Numbered from the stretch's first letter, positions 1 through 10,644 are shown. The stretch is DNA of 64,000 nucleotides from Ichthyophis bannanicus (GCA_033557465.1 CM066037.1:208691156-208755155); one strand, 5' to 3'. Program-made: numbers and translations. The notes: generated by a model from the letters alone, not told the origin.

Positions 1-31
1 CTGGGATAACCTGGGCTGCCATAGGGCTTAC

Positions 32-164
32 CTCAGGGGTAGTCTTCCTGAATGTATCTCTTCCATGTATCACATCATTCAGAATAACATCTTTCAGACT
101 CTCATACTCTTCTTGGCTCAGGTTTATCGACTCCAAAGACCGGCCACATGTCTGACATTGACCA
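32..164 (-). CDS. PRORP: Internal exon of PRORP (mitochondrial RNase P catalytic subunit)
   Basis: Read on the minus strand, a run of T ending in ATAG (180-165) is followed by a 133-base open segment and then a GTAAGC donor (31-26). The segment encodes 44 residues beginning [20 protein letters not shown] and ending with DTFRKTTPE. From memory of the family this lines up with vertebrate PRORP just before the metallonuclease (NYN/PIN-like) domain. The CxxCGR pair would be the first half of the structural zinc site and the TTPE stretch leads into the catalytic domain. PRORP removes 5' leaders from mitochondrial tRNA precursors in the matrix. The first base completes a codon from the previous exon (phase 1 start) and the exon ends on a full codon. 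Both other frames contain stops. The remaining exons lie outside the window or were not recognised, so everything to the right is probably intron. Confidence 0.85.
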
Positions 165-437
165 CTATAAAAAAAAAAATCCGCAAAGGCCTCTTATGAA
201 GGATGCAACCTCAAAACATTTATTTATAGTTTATAATTTGTTACCTTGATATATCCCTTTTCCATCACTTTGGATTTAATTCATGTCTTTTCACTTACAC
301 CACAAGGTTAGTTGAATTTATGCTCTAGTTTTATTTTTAGCATGAGGCTAATCCTCTTCATTTGGCAATAGCTGAAGCATAAATTTTATTTATTTATTTA
401 TTTAAAACTTTCTTATATACCGCCTCTTCCATAGATC

Positions 438-612
438 AAAGGCGGTTTACATATAACAAGTGTAACAAGAACAGGTTTTACATAGAACAGATTTTTAAAT
501 TATTTACAAATCAACTTTTAAATAAAAAGCGGTTTACATATAACAAGTGTAACATGAACAGGTTTTACATAGAACAGATTTTTAAATTATTTACAAATCA
601 ACTTTTAAATCA
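438..612 (-). repeat. 87-bp tandem duplication in the LINE 3' UTR
   Basis: The segment beginning at the inner arm of the 3' hairpin (GCGGTTTACATATAACAAG on the plus strand) occurs twice in direct orientation, at about 438-524 and 525-612, with a period of 87. The second unit differs by only a few bases, including one A/T change. The duplication includes one arm of the terminal hairpin. Confidence 0.85.
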
Positions 613-765
613 ACAGTTTTTAAATTATTGACATTCAACATGATTGTGAGTAACTATATTATTAATTGTAAACAACTATATACAGGAGTAGTAGAGTAGG
701 TAGCTTAGGTAGACATTTGTTGGATTCAATCATCAACGTTGAGGTTACGGTGTGATCGTCTGCAT

Positions 766-2480
766 TTAAGGTGGGTTTGTGATCTGTATTGTGTTTGAGA
801 AGTGTTCTGTGAATAAGTGGGTTTTAAGTTCTCTCCTGAATAGATGGAGGTCTTTTATCATTCGGAGATTTAAAGGTAATTTGTTCCATATGGCGGGTGC
901 AGCATATGAGAATGCTCTGGAGCTCGTGGTTTTTTTTGTTTTACGGATAGTGTTTTGTATGGCTAACGAGTATGTTGCATTTTGTCTTCGTGTTCTGTGT
1001 TCTGGTGGGGCTTGCAATAGGGTGGTTAGATGAGATGGAGAGATGTCATTGATGAGTTTAAATGTGGTTATGATTATTTTGTATGTTATTCTGCTATTTA
1101 TGGGGAGCCAGTGCAATTCAAATAAGATGGGAGTTATGTGGTCGGTCAGGCGAGCTTTCGTTGTTACGCGAGCGCAGATATTTTGGGCTCTTTGGAGGAG
1201 GTTAGTGTTTGCTAGTGGTAGACCGTTTAGGAGACTGTTACAATAGTCGAAGTGGGGAGTGATGAGTGCACTGATGACCGATCTGAAATCGTGGGAGTCT
1301 AGGAGTGGTCTTAGGTGTTGTATGGTTTTTAGCTTGAAGAATATTGTCTTAACTGTTTGCTTTATGTGAGGGATCATACTGAGGGTATGGTCTAGAATTA
1401 TTCCTAAGTATTTCACCTCTTTCTTGATTGGGATTGTTGTGTTGTTTATTGTGATGGTTTCCGGGAAGGTTGCGTTTAGTTTTCTTGCTACAAACATTGC
1501 TTCCGTTTTTTTCAGGTTGATTTTGAGGTGGTTTTTCTCAAGCCAGGTGTCTGTCTCTTTGATACATTCAGACATATTCTGGTATGTGGGGTTGTTTGTG
1601 TTAATTGGGAGGGTGAGCATGATGTCGTCAGCGTAGATATAATGGCTAACTTTGTATTTTTTGAATATACTTGTGATAGGTTGGAGGTAAATGTTGAAGA
1701 GGAGTGCTGAGAGAGCTGAGCCTTGGGGTATGCCTTGGTCTTGTGTGAAAGGTTCTGATGTGTTTTGGCCTAGTTGAATGCGTATTACTCGGTGGGTTAT
1801 ATATGAGATGAACCATTGGAGGATTGTCCCGCTAATTCCTATATCTTGGAGTCTGTTAATTAGTGTATTGTGGTTGACACTGTCAAAAGCGGCTGATATG
1901 TCTATGAAAATGAGGAGGAATCCTTGATTGTTATCGTCTGTGCCTTTAATGAGGTTATCTAACAGTGTTATTAGTAGGGTTTCTACCCCGTGAGATGGGC
2001 GGAATCCAAATTGGTGGGAGTCAAGGGGGGCATGAGAGTCAATATGGTCCTGGAGTTGAAGTTGTATGATTTTTTCAATTATTTTGGCTACGAATGGTAT
2101 GCTGGCTATAGGCCTATATGAGTTTGGATCCTTTGGGTCTAATTTGTTGTTTTTTAAGATGGGTCGTATGGAGGTGAGTTTTAGGGGATCGGGCATTAAG
2201 CCTTGGGCAAGGGATTGGTTTACTATCGGTTGGATATGTACAGCGAGTTCAGTTTTTGAGGCTTTTATCCATGAAACTGGGCATGGGTCAAGGGGGGATG
2301 TTGTAGTATTGATCATTGTTATGACATTGAGGAGGTGTTTTTGGTCAATTTCGTGGAAGGTTGTCCATTTAAATGGTTGTTTTGGGTGTGAGTGCAGAGT
2401 TATAGTTTGGATGCTCGTTCTGTTTTTTAGCTTCTCAGCAAAGTGTGTAGCTAGGGTTTGTACTTTTATGTCTAGGTGAT
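766..2480 (-). pseudogene. L2-type LINE reverse transcriptase domain
   Basis: A 516-residue open frame (766-2316) that stays open upstream to about 2480. It has the reverse transcriptase blocks in order: NSYRPIASIPFVAKIIEK, FGFRPSHGVETLL, IFIDISAAFDSVNH, QGIPQGSALSALLFNIYL and YIYADDIMLTL, where YADD is the catalytic motif. It ends with the L2-type C-terminal region. The catalytic residues are all present. It is separated from the endonuclease frame by one frameshift near 2545, so the copy cannot make a full ORF2 protein. The product would copy its own RNA at a nicked chromosomal target. Confidence 0.88.
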
Positions 2481-3523
2481 CCGGTTCATGTGTTTGGGTT
2501 TTGGTAAGGGATTTTACGATATTGAATAGTTCTCTTGGGGCGGTTGATCGCCATATTTATCACTTTAGAGTGGTAGTCTTTTTTAGCTTTGTTGATTGTG
2601 TTTTTGTATATATTGAGTAGTGAGAGATATTGGGCTTTGTTGTCTTCAGACTTTACTTTTCTCCAAATTTTCTCTTGTTTTCTCAATTGTTTTCTTAGAG
2701 TCGAGAGATTTTTAGTAAACCATTTTTCAGATCTTTTTGGAGGTTGTTTTTGTGTGAGCTGGGTGGGGGTTGCTGCGCTTTTTATAGTTGAGTTCCATTG
2801 GTCTGTTAATTCATTGACGTTGGTTGTGTATGTTGAGAGTTTAGGTATTACTTCATTTAGGAAGGTATCCTTGTTAAAGTGGGTGAAGCGAGATTTGTGT
2901 GGAGGGATGGCTGGTGTGGTGTTGGAGGGTGCTGTGGGTGTGGTGAGGTTAAAAGTTATTAGATGGTGGTCTGACCAAGGTACATTGGTTATTATTGGAG
3001 GGGTATGGAGTTGTTGTTTATTGAGTATTGCAGGAAGGAAGATGAGGTCTAGGGTGTTTCCTTTTATGTGTGTGGGGGTGTGTATGATCTGTATATAGCC
3101 CATTTCTGTCATGGTGTCCATGAAATTTGTCGTGTGTTGTGCATTGATTGACGGTAGATTCAGGTCTCCTAGTATGATACGAGGTTTTTTTAGGGAGGCT
3201 GTACAGGCAAGTTCTAGGATAGGGGTGAGGTTTTTATGATCAGCTGAGGGGGGTCTGTAGATAAGGGAGAGTGCGAGGGTTTTTTATTTCTATACAGATG
3301 ATGTCTAGACCCTCTAAGTTGTTTATATCTGTTAGAGTGTATTGGAGATCTTTTTTAGCGAGGATGAGGGTTCCCCCTCCTCTCTTCGCTTCTCTGTGGC
3401 TGGAGAAAAGGTCATATTGTTGTATATTGAGTTGGTTTATTATGATTGTATCGGTGGGGGTTAGCCAGGTTTCAGTGATGAGGAATACGTCAGGTTTTTC
3501 GTCTCTGATTAGGTCATTGATTA

Positions 3524-6395
3524 CACAGGTACACTACCAAAAAACTGTCTCCAGTTTTGCAACTGATTCCTATAGATTTTGGGGTGCTGAATCCAGGAAA
3601 AATAGCCAAAATGTTCCATCACGTCACATTTTCTTGCAAAATTAGATTTCTTACCCAATATAAGGAATGTTCACATAATTTCTTTTTAGCCAACTGCAGT
3701 TTATTTTTCTTGGCCCAAAATAGAAGTTGTAATGGTTAACTAACTAGAAACACTCCCTCATGATATTTTAGAGTGTTTTGTATTCATTTTAACATTAACA
3801 GGACAATTGGGAGGCGGGGGGCTAAATCCAGTACTCGCGCTGGCGCATGTTCTTTCCTGTTCGCCTCGCCCGTTCGCGCCTTGTCGCTCAAACACGTTGG
3901 TTGCGACATGAACGTTCCTGTCAAATTTCAGTTTCTTGCAAGTTCATTATTACCTTTTGTTTGCTCAGTCGTAATCCATCTTTATTCCGAAGTGGTTCAC
4001 TACAGTTGTAGTTTGCAGTGCTGTGTATTTGTGATGGCTCACAGAGCCAGAGGTTGCGTCAACTCTCTGGACAGTTTTTGTTTTATTTATGGGGAATATA
4101 CCGTGAAAAAGCGGCAGAGAACATTTCTGCATTTATTAAAAAAGTATATTTCGCCTATTTCGGTTTGAAGTTAGGCGATCAAGACAAAACCGTGGGCTCC
4201 TCACAAAGTGTGCAAGACATGTGAGGAAGATCTTACGCTTTATGGATGAAAGGTAAAAAACAAGCATTTCGTTTCGGAATACCTATGATGTGGCGTTGAA
4301 CAAAAGAGACCACAGCAGTGACTGCTATTTTGTGCTCTTGCATTGTGAAGGGATACAACTTAAAAAATAAGAACTTAATAAGTTACCCCAACCTTCCCTC
4401 AGCACTTAGTCCTATGCATCAAAGCAACGAAGTGCCTGTGCCTGAACCACCAAAATCTATGGTACATATTTGTGTGGACGGTTCTGATCAGGAAGAGACT
4501 CATCAGAGGGCATTTCCCGATGAGTCCAGTACTTCCGAGTTTGAAACTGAACCAGATCCGAAACCTGAACTTTTCTCTCAAGCTGAATTGAATGATTAGT
4601 CTGGGATTTAGACTCCCAAAAGATGCTGCCCAACTGCTAGGTTCTCGGCCTTAAACAGAAAAATCTATTGTCACCAGGAACAACTTTTTATTGGTACCGC
4701 AACCGCGAGACACAATTTTTTGAAGTATTTCAGCAAAGAGGAAGATTTGGTATTTTGCAACGATATATACGGAGTGATGGAAAAGTTTAAACTCAGTATG
4801 ATCCTGCTGAATGGCGGCTGTTCATTGATTCGTCAAAAGACAGCATAAAAGGTGTTCTTCTTCATAATGGCAACACATTCGCTTCAGTTCCTATTGCTCA
4901 CTCTGTTATTCTCCAAAGAAAAATAACGAGAATTTGGCCCTGATTCTTCAGAAGATTCGTTATGATGAGCATAAGTGGATGATTTGTGGAGACTTTAAAA
5001 TTCTATCCATGCTATTAGGGCGCAATCTGGTTTCACCAAATATCCCTGCTTCCTTTGCTTGTGGGATAGCCGGGCCCACGACCTACACTGGGGGAAAAAA
5101 GACTGGCCAATTCGGGAGTATTTGAGACCCGGTGAGAAAAATGTTCTTCATGAGAGCTTGGTACCTCGTGATAAAATTCTATTACCACCTCTTCCACATT
5201 AAGTTGGGTCTCATTAAGCAATTCATCAAGTCCCTTCCAAAAGATGGTGAGTGCTTTCGGTACCTTTGCTCAAAGTTCCCCCCAACTTTCTGAAGCAAAG
5301 CTAAAGGAAGGAGGGTGTTTTGTTGGCCCTGATATAAGGAACTCATTCAGATGGAGCATTCGCTGAACGATGTCTGAGAAGGAAAAAGAAGCCTGGGATT
5401 CCTTCAAGGATGTTGTTCTCAAATTCTTGGGGAACAGGCGGGATGAGAACTATAAGGATATTGTTGCCAGGATGCTCAATGCCTTCAAAGAACAAGGCTG
5501 TAACATGAGCCTGAAAGTCCATTTCTTGCACTCCCATGTGAACTACTTTCCCGAAAACTTGGGGGCGTACAGTGAAGAACAAGGTGAAAGGTTTCACCGA
5601 CCATCAAGGACACAGAGAGAAGGTACCAAGGAAGATGGAACACCACTATGATGGGTGATTTCTGCTGGTTGCTGCTGCGGGGAAACCCCAGTGAGGGATG
5701 AAAAAAATACGCCAAGCAGCGCACCAGAGAAGCATTCGGGGAGGGAAGAAGAAGAAGAAACGGGCCACCAGGAGATTGATTGACCCAAGAATGACTTTAA
5801 AAAATCTAAACTGTGTTGACAAATATCGTGTTTTTACTAAACTTTGAAATAAAAAATTTGCTAGTTATTACCACAGTGTCGGATCTCATTTATTAGAATT
5901 TTATTTTCACACCATCGGGTGTTTGTCTTCATGGTATTGCAATGGTGCGGTTTGCGTTTTCTATTCTTACATACATACCTGTACAACATTTTTTGCACAT
6001 TTCTTTGCTTTGCTTTGTGTCTAACCTCGCTCTTATATGCTCAATGTTTGTGTGCACATGTATGTGGCTTGTTTTAAGTGCAGACAATTTTGCTAACCAT
6101 CACAGTGTGTTTTGTTGACATTACTCTATTTCTTATGTGCTGCCTTGTTACAATTTTCTTTATTCTTATTTGAATAACTACTAAACAATTAGTATAAAGA
6201 ATTAATCCAAGAAACTTTTATCTCGATCGCACTCAATCTGAAACGTTCACCTCAACTGCTAACCCAATGGAGCAAAAAATCTGTACGTGATGGAGCAAAT
6301 TGGTTACCAGATTTGGATTCAGCGCACCAAAAAACGTAAAAATCAATCGAAACATTAGAGGCAGTTTTAAAAAAAATTTTTTTAGTGTACCTGTG
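3524..6395 (+). mobile_element. CMC-type (Chapaev3-like) DNA transposon
   Basis: The ends are perfect 13-bp inverted repeats, CACAGGTACACTA at 3524-3536 and its complement at 6383-6395, flanked by the trinucleotide TTA on both sides (3521-3523, 6396-6398). A 3-bp TWA duplication and CAC termini are the marks I associate with the Chapaev3 branch of the CMC superfamily. The interior encodes a broken protein of the DDE type found in many arthropods and fishes (see 4000-5790). It sits inside a LINE endonuclease, so it is younger than that LINE. The superfamily assignment rests on recall of TSD length and termini; the identity as a DNA transposon is secure. Confidence 0.8.
4000..5790 (+). pseudogene. 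Decayed transposase of the Chapaev3-like element
   Basis: Fragments of one protein appear in several frames in the right order: an N-terminal zinc-region piece around 4070-4240 (LKLGDQDKTVGSSQS), an acidic linker at 4360-4600 (YPNLPSALSP, VPVPEPPKSM), a core at about 4800-5060 (WRLFIDSSKDS, KIRYDEHKWMICGDFK), and a C-terminal part at 5370-5640 (KVHFLHSHVNYFPENLGAYS, EEQGERFH). Many frameshifts and stops make it non-functional. Aspartates in FIDSSK and CGD and glutamate in EEQGERFH are the likely catalytic acids. It would cut and join the transposon ends in the nucleus. Confidence 0.72.
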
Positions 6396-6815
6396 TTATA
6401 GGTATTTTGTTTTTTATGGATCTGGCATTTAAAAGGATAAACTTTCTAGGGGGGTGTGAGTTAGAAGTGGTGTTTATATCGTTAGGTGGTTGCAGGTTTA
6501 TTTGTATCAATCTTGAATGAGGTCTGTGGGGGTGGGCTCGGTGGGTTGAGTTAAGTGTGTAATTGTGTGTTTGTAATGTATTTCTGTATGGATTGTGTAT
6601 AATAGGGATGTTGTTTTGTGTTACATAGCTTGATTTGTGTGTGCATATGATGTGTATTAGTTGGAGGATAAGTATAGTGAAGAGAATGGTGGTCTGAGGT
6701 CTTGTGAGAGTCATTATTGTGGAGTTATTCCAAGGTAGTAAGGAATATTTTATTGCAGTTGATGAACCTACGTAAATGATATATCGTTTCGGTGGGGTAA
6801 ATATATTGACTGGTG

Positions 6816-6900
6816 TTACTACTGGCAACAGTGTCTCACAGTGACCATGTAAGAAGGGTAATTACTACTGGCAACAGTATTTTATAGTGACAATGCAATA
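6816..6900. repeat. 46-bp tandem repeat, two units
   Basis: The core TTACTACTGGCAACAGT starts at 6816 and again at 6862, and both are followed by a CACAGTGAC or TATAGTGAC variant. The units abut the 5' end of the LINE and may be its 5' UTR or a short local duplication. Confidence 0.7.
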
Positions 6901-7260
6901 AATCTCTCCCCAACAGTTGGGTGGTGGGACACTAACCTTCTTCCCCCACCCCCTGCCATTTAATAAGGCTCTCCAATTCAGCCAAAAAGACTCAAGGACC
7001 ATCTTCAGCTCACAGCTTATATCCTGCACTTGGATCTCAGCCACAAGGCCAAAATGCATTCAAAATGCACAATTCTTACAACCTAACTACAGCTTGCTAT
7101 ATCTATATTTTCCTAGGAAGGACAAAAAGGCTGAGTCAATTGTGCTGGGCTGGTGTAAATGCCAGGCCTATGCCCATATAGAATTTCGTATGCAAATTTC
7201 TAGGGAATTTCATAAAAAAATCCTGACTAAAAGATGTAAAAATGCTATAAAATTTAGAGG
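6901..7260. other. Unclassified sequence between the LINE and the Penelope-like element
   Basis: About 360 bases with no coding frame I recognise and no terminal repeats. A 124-residue open frame on the plus strand has low complexity in its first part and no family features. I regard it as non-coding intron sequence. Confidence 0.5.
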
Positions 7261-7836
7261 AAATCACCAAACAACAAATCCTGTATCATAAACCACTGTG
7301 CTGAAAGAAATAATTTCTTTTTAAATAAAATGCAACCAGGTAATTAAATCTTTTTGTCGGAGCGCTAAATAGGAAGGGGCAGAGGAACCACCCACTCTCA
7401 AAAACAGCTGCTCCTTTTTAATCAAGTTTCTTATAAAGCTGAATATTTCAGTAACTTATCTGAACTGTGAAAATGCTCCAATACCGCTCCCAGGATACTA
7501 TTGTCAACAACGTGGCACGTTTCGGGTCCCCTTATTATGACCCTGCATCAGGTTGAGACATGATTCTTAATCCTGCAGTCATGGAAACAGAAGAGCAAAG
7601 CCAGCAAGCAGCCACTTTTAAAGTGCTCGAAGTTGGCATCTGACGTCAGAAACACGTCTATCATGATTAACAGATGATATGAGCCAATTGGAAATGCCTT
7701 ACCGAATGATCCACCAATAAGAAGGGAAAGATCCTATTGAAACAAGCGAATCCCCTATAGGATTGGTGGATGAAATCTTCATCAAAATTCCTCGAGAATG
7801 TAAACCATCAAGGCAGTGAAAGTAAACGAGAATCTC
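7261..7836 (-). repeat. Left inverted pLTR of the Penelope-like element
   Basis: Its complement matches 9615-10075 over three stretches: AATCACCAAACAA to GCGCTAAATAGG, ACCGCTCCCAGGATACTAT through the hammerhead region, and GATGAAATCTTCATC to the inner end at CACTGCCTTGATGG. About 110 bases (7376-7482) are present only in this copy. The divergence is several per cent, with small indels. Confidence 0.88.
7504..7558 (-). ncRNA. Hammerhead-like ribozyme fold, left pLTR
   Basis: On the minus strand: stem I CAAC...GTTG, core CTGATG followed by an extra C and A, stem II GGGTC/GACCC (5 bp), GAAA, then a short stem III ACGT/ACGT closed by a 3-nt GCC loop, and a T at the cleavage position. This is the type I, minimal stem III architecture described for ribozymes of Penelope-like elements. 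The core has an extra C between G8 and A9, so activity is doubtful. Confidence 0.65.
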
Positions 7837-9410
7837 ATTTTCTGGTTATTAAATTTCCAAAAATTCTGTTTTTTTTACCTTCTTCCCAAAATCCACAAAT
7901 CTTTAACTAATCCACCAGGAAGTCCTATAGTTTCCTGTTGTGATTCTGTATTGCAGCCCCTGTCAACATTTTGTGACTTTTTTTTTTTTTTTACAGCCAG
8001 CTGCTGCTAAGGTGTCATCATTCATTAAGGACACTGGACATTTCATAACACAGTTATCAGCTTGTACGACATGTTCATCTTATCATTTAGTAACATTGGA
8101 TGTGCAAGCCCTTTACACTAACATCAATCAGGTGGAAGCACTTCAATTCCTAACCACATTTCCTTTGGACCTTCCAACGCGGCTGCCACGGGCTTTTTTG
8201 CTGGATCTTTTAGATCTTGTACTTAATTATAATTATTTTTTGCATAATCAACAATACTATTTACAAATTTTTGGCATTGCTATGGGGGCGACGGTGGCAC
8301 CATCCATTGCCACAATTTACATGGCTCAATTTGAAGACTTGTACAATTTATTTACATAATGTAAATAAATTGAAATTGATGTATATAGTGCCCCTGGTTG
8401 AAACCCAAGTTTAACCTCCTGTTCACTGTACGTGCCTAATAGTGTACCTATCCGGCACAGAATCGTTGTATGTAAACCGCACTGATTTTTAAGAGTGCGG
8501 TATATAAGAGCAATAAATAAATAAATAAATAAATTGTACATTTACTCTTTTTTTTTTCAGTATATTCCTTTCTGGTGTCGATTTCTCGATGACATCTTAT
8601 GTTCTTACCTGGATGGGTACTGTCTCACAGTTGGATACTTTTCTGGAGATGTTAAATTCTTTCAAGCCCAATATTCAGTTCACAGCTCATCAAAATCCCA
8701 CCCAGATTCAACTTCTGGACATTACAATCACTCTGACAACCGCTGGCTTTACAACCTCATTATATAGGAAGCTGGTTCAACGGAACACTTTTTAAAATTA
8801 TAAGTTATCATCCCTTGCCGCTTAAATGGGGGTTACCCTATGGTCAGTTCCTAAGTTTACGATGAAATTGTTCCTCATTGCAGGATTTCTATGTACACGC
8901 TGACGATCTTATGCAACGATTGTTACATCGTGGCTACCCTTTGAGGTTACTTAAATCTGCGTTTAAGCGAGCCAGATTTACACATCGGGAGTGGTTGTTA
9001 GCGCCAGCCCCTGCTACTACCTTGTCCTCTGGAGATATGATTACTGTCAGTTTGGGTCAATTTTGGGGCTTCATCCATGTTTTAACAATAAACGTTTGAT
9101 GTTGGCTTACACTAGAGGCACAAATTTGCATGATCGGATTGTACATTCCACTCCATTAGTGGATCGTCCAATTTTTTGTCATGACAATCCGGGTCACTAT
9201 GCTTGTGGTTCCTGTCGTTTTTGTGAATCTTCACTTGAAGGGGAAGTGCGGTGCGATCCTAAAACGTCTATACATTTTTTTATCTCACTGGCATACTACT
9301 TGCCTTTCCACTTACATAGTGTATTTGCTTATCTGCCCTTGCTTGCTATATTACATTGGCCGTATGATTAGATCTGCCAAGGTTCATCTTTCGGAGCATG
9401 CTTCATGATT
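7830..9410 (+). pseudogene. Penelope-like reverse transcriptase/GIY-YIG endonuclease
   Basis: Reverse transcriptase blocks in order: LLPKIHKSLTNPPGSPIVS (7879 on), LDVQALYTNI (8098 on), FGIAMGATVAPSIATIYM (8270 on), FWCRFLDDIL (catalytic DD, 8570 on), LLDITITL and LYRKLVQRNTF. A linker with Cys pairs follows (YACGSCRFC, about 9200), then a GIY-YIG nuclease (VYLLICPCLLYYIGRMIR, 9320 on). The frame changes at a run of T (7978-7992), near 8630 and near 9050, and an L2 fragment splits the reverse transcriptase between the AMG and LDD blocks. Family proteins are normally about 800 residues; here the N-terminus is missing. Confidence 0.85.
8356..8533 (+). mobile_element. L2-type LINE 3' fragment inside the Penelope-like element
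   Basis: About 178 bases ending in the ACCGCACT/AGTGCGGT hairpin and an AATA/AAAT tail. TTGTACA plus TTTAC occurs on both sides (8339-8355 and 8534-8545), consistent with a target duplication. It interrupts the reverse transcriptase reading frame, so it is younger than the host element. Confidence 0.8.
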
Positions 9411-9614
9411 ACATACTAAAACTTTAATGGCTCCAATAGTGGAACATTGCCTTTCCAACAATCATACGTTAGCCCAGTTACGCTGGAGCATTTTAGATCA
9501 TGTTCCATTGGATCCTCGCGGGGGCAACTGACTTTGTAGACTGCAGAAAACTGAACGCTGGATTTTTCATCTAAACACGGTTGCACCACATGGATTAAAT
9601 GCGGCTCTTGAATG

Positions 9615-10075
9615 GAACAGTTTACTTTCACTGCCTTGATGGCTTACATTCTCGAGGAATTTTGATGAAGATTTCATCCACCAATCCTATAGGGGATTCC
9701 CTTGTTTCAATAGGGTCTTCCCCTTCTTATTGGTGGATCATTCGGTAAGGCATTTCCTTTTGGCTCATATCTGTTAATCTTGATAGACCTGTTTCTGACG
9801 TCAGACGCCGAATTCGAGCAATTTAAAAGTGCTTTGCTCTTCTGTTTCCGTGACTGCTGGATTAAGAATCATGTCTCAACCTGATGTAGGGTCATAATGA
9901 GGGGACCTGAAACGTGCCACGTTGTTGGCAATAGTATCCTGGGAGCGGTAATGGAACAGTTCCTATTTAGCGCTCCGACAAAAAGATTTAATTACCTGAT
10001 TGCATTTTATTTAAAGAGAAATTACTTCTTTCAGCACAGTGGTTTATGAAACAGGATTTTTTGTTTGGTGATTTG
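9615..10075 (+). repeat. Right pLTR of the Penelope-like element
   Basis: Inverted copy of the left repeat. It runs from the TTTACTTTCACTGCCTTGAT boundary just after the coding region to GGTGATTTGTTT at the outer end. It lacks about 110 bases that the left copy has. Confidence 0.88.
9874..9927 (+). ncRNA. Hammerhead-like ribozyme fold, right pLTR
   Basis: Same fold as in the left repeat, now on the plus strand: CAAC, CTGATG plus extra TA, stem II GGGTC/GACCT (one G-U pair where the left copy has G-C), GAAA, ACGT/ACGT stem III with a GCC loop, then T and GTTG. All stems are kept although the sequence has drifted. Confidence 0.65.
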
Positions 10076-10224
10076 TTTATTGATCCTGGTACTGGGGACA
10101 TTTTTTTGATAAAATTTAGAGGGGCATTTAGAAAGGTGTCCAAGTGCAATTGGGGATATCTAAACTAGAATGTCTGAAAAAAAGCAGGCACGTCCAGGTG
10201 CAGACATGATTTCACAAACATGGG

Positions 10225-10641
10225 TGTGCCCAATATGGATGTCTGTGGAAGGGCTGTCGGGTAAGGTTTGCCTCTTTGCAGATGATACCAAAATCTGCAA
10301 TAGAATAGACACCCAGAAAGATGTAGATAACAAGAGGAGGGATCTAGCTAAGCTTGAAGTATGGCCTAGAATTTGGCAGCTGAGATTTAATGTTAAAAAA
10401 TGCAAGGTCATACATTTGGGCTGCAGCAATCCAAGAAAGCAATATATTATAGGGGGTGAAGTACTTTTGTCTACTAAAGAAGAGCAGGACCTAGGCATGA
10501 TTATGTTTGATGATCTTAAAGTAGCTAAATAGGTAGAAAAAGTGACAGCAAAAGCTAGAAGGATGATTGGGTGCACAGGGAGAGGAATGGCCAGCAGAAG
10601 AAAGGAGGTGATAGTGCCTCTGTATAAGTCTTTGGTGTGAC
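10225..10641 (+). pseudogene. CR1 reverse transcriptase fragment, 5' part (copy 1)
   Basis: The frame reads LSGKVCLFADDTKI (catalytic FADD), then RFNVKKCKVIHLG and KEEQDLGMIM, the standard CR1 order. It breaks off after the LYKSLV codons at the hAT insertion, and continues at 13825. A stop follows VAK near 10530. The copy is 5'-truncated inside the reverse transcriptase. Confidence 0.82.
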
Positions 10642-10644
10642 CAG

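Larger units (their letters stand above)
2486..6828 (-). pseudogene. L2-type LINE endonuclease domain, interrupted by a 2.9-kb insertion
   Basis: The N-terminal part is at 6828-6399, with LLNARSIKNK (the first endonuclease block) preceded by a hydrophobic stretch (FTILILQLIHII). The C-terminal part is at 3520-2486, with the motifs ETW, YRPP, GDLNLP and WSDHH. Between them sits the transposon at 3524-6395. Removing the transposon and one TTA joins the frame exactly across K-I-P-I-I-N-D-L. A further frameshift lies near 3275. This is an exonuclease-endonuclease-phosphatase fold nuclease that nicks DNA to prime reverse transcription. Confidence 0.82.
383..6850 (-). mobile_element. L2-type LINE retrotransposon (copy 1), split by a DNA transposon
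   Basis: The 3' end lies at the left: an A-rich tail seen on the plus strand as TTTA repeats (383-405), then a hairpin with arms around ACCGCC/GGCGGT. The tail, a reverse transcriptase ORF (766-2480) and an apurinic-type endonuclease (2486-3520, continued at 6396-6830) are in the usual LINE order for the minus strand. The C-terminal motif AAPAIWNKLPLNLR, the T-L-F tail and the hairpin-plus-AAAT tail are those of L2-group (CR1 superfamily) elements. The copy is interrupted by the element at 3524-6395 and carries frameshifts near 2545 and 3275. The 5' boundary is uncertain; 46-bp tandem units at 6816-6900 may be its 5' UTR. Confidence 0.8.
7261..10075 (+). mobile_element. Penelope-like retroelement with inverted pLTRs
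   Basis: Long terminal inverted repeats (7261-7836 and 9615-10075) flank a broken reverse transcriptase fused to a GIY-YIG endonuclease, the signature of Penelope-like elements. Inverted as well as direct pLTRs are known in this order. The left repeat joins the coding region directly at the first reverse transcriptase block, so the N-terminal part of the usual protein is missing. That is the arrangement expected for a 5'-truncated copy. An L2 fragment was later inserted at 8356-8533. Confidence 0.85.

Noticed and set aside
8521..8533. CRISPR-like short repeats (AAAT runs here and at other L2 tails)
   Set aside because: Simple A-rich LINE tails; no spaced repeats and a eukaryotic context.
9170..9380. 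Separate small Cys-rich gene
   Set aside because: The Cys pairs are the linker before the GIY-YIG nuclease of the Penelope-like element.
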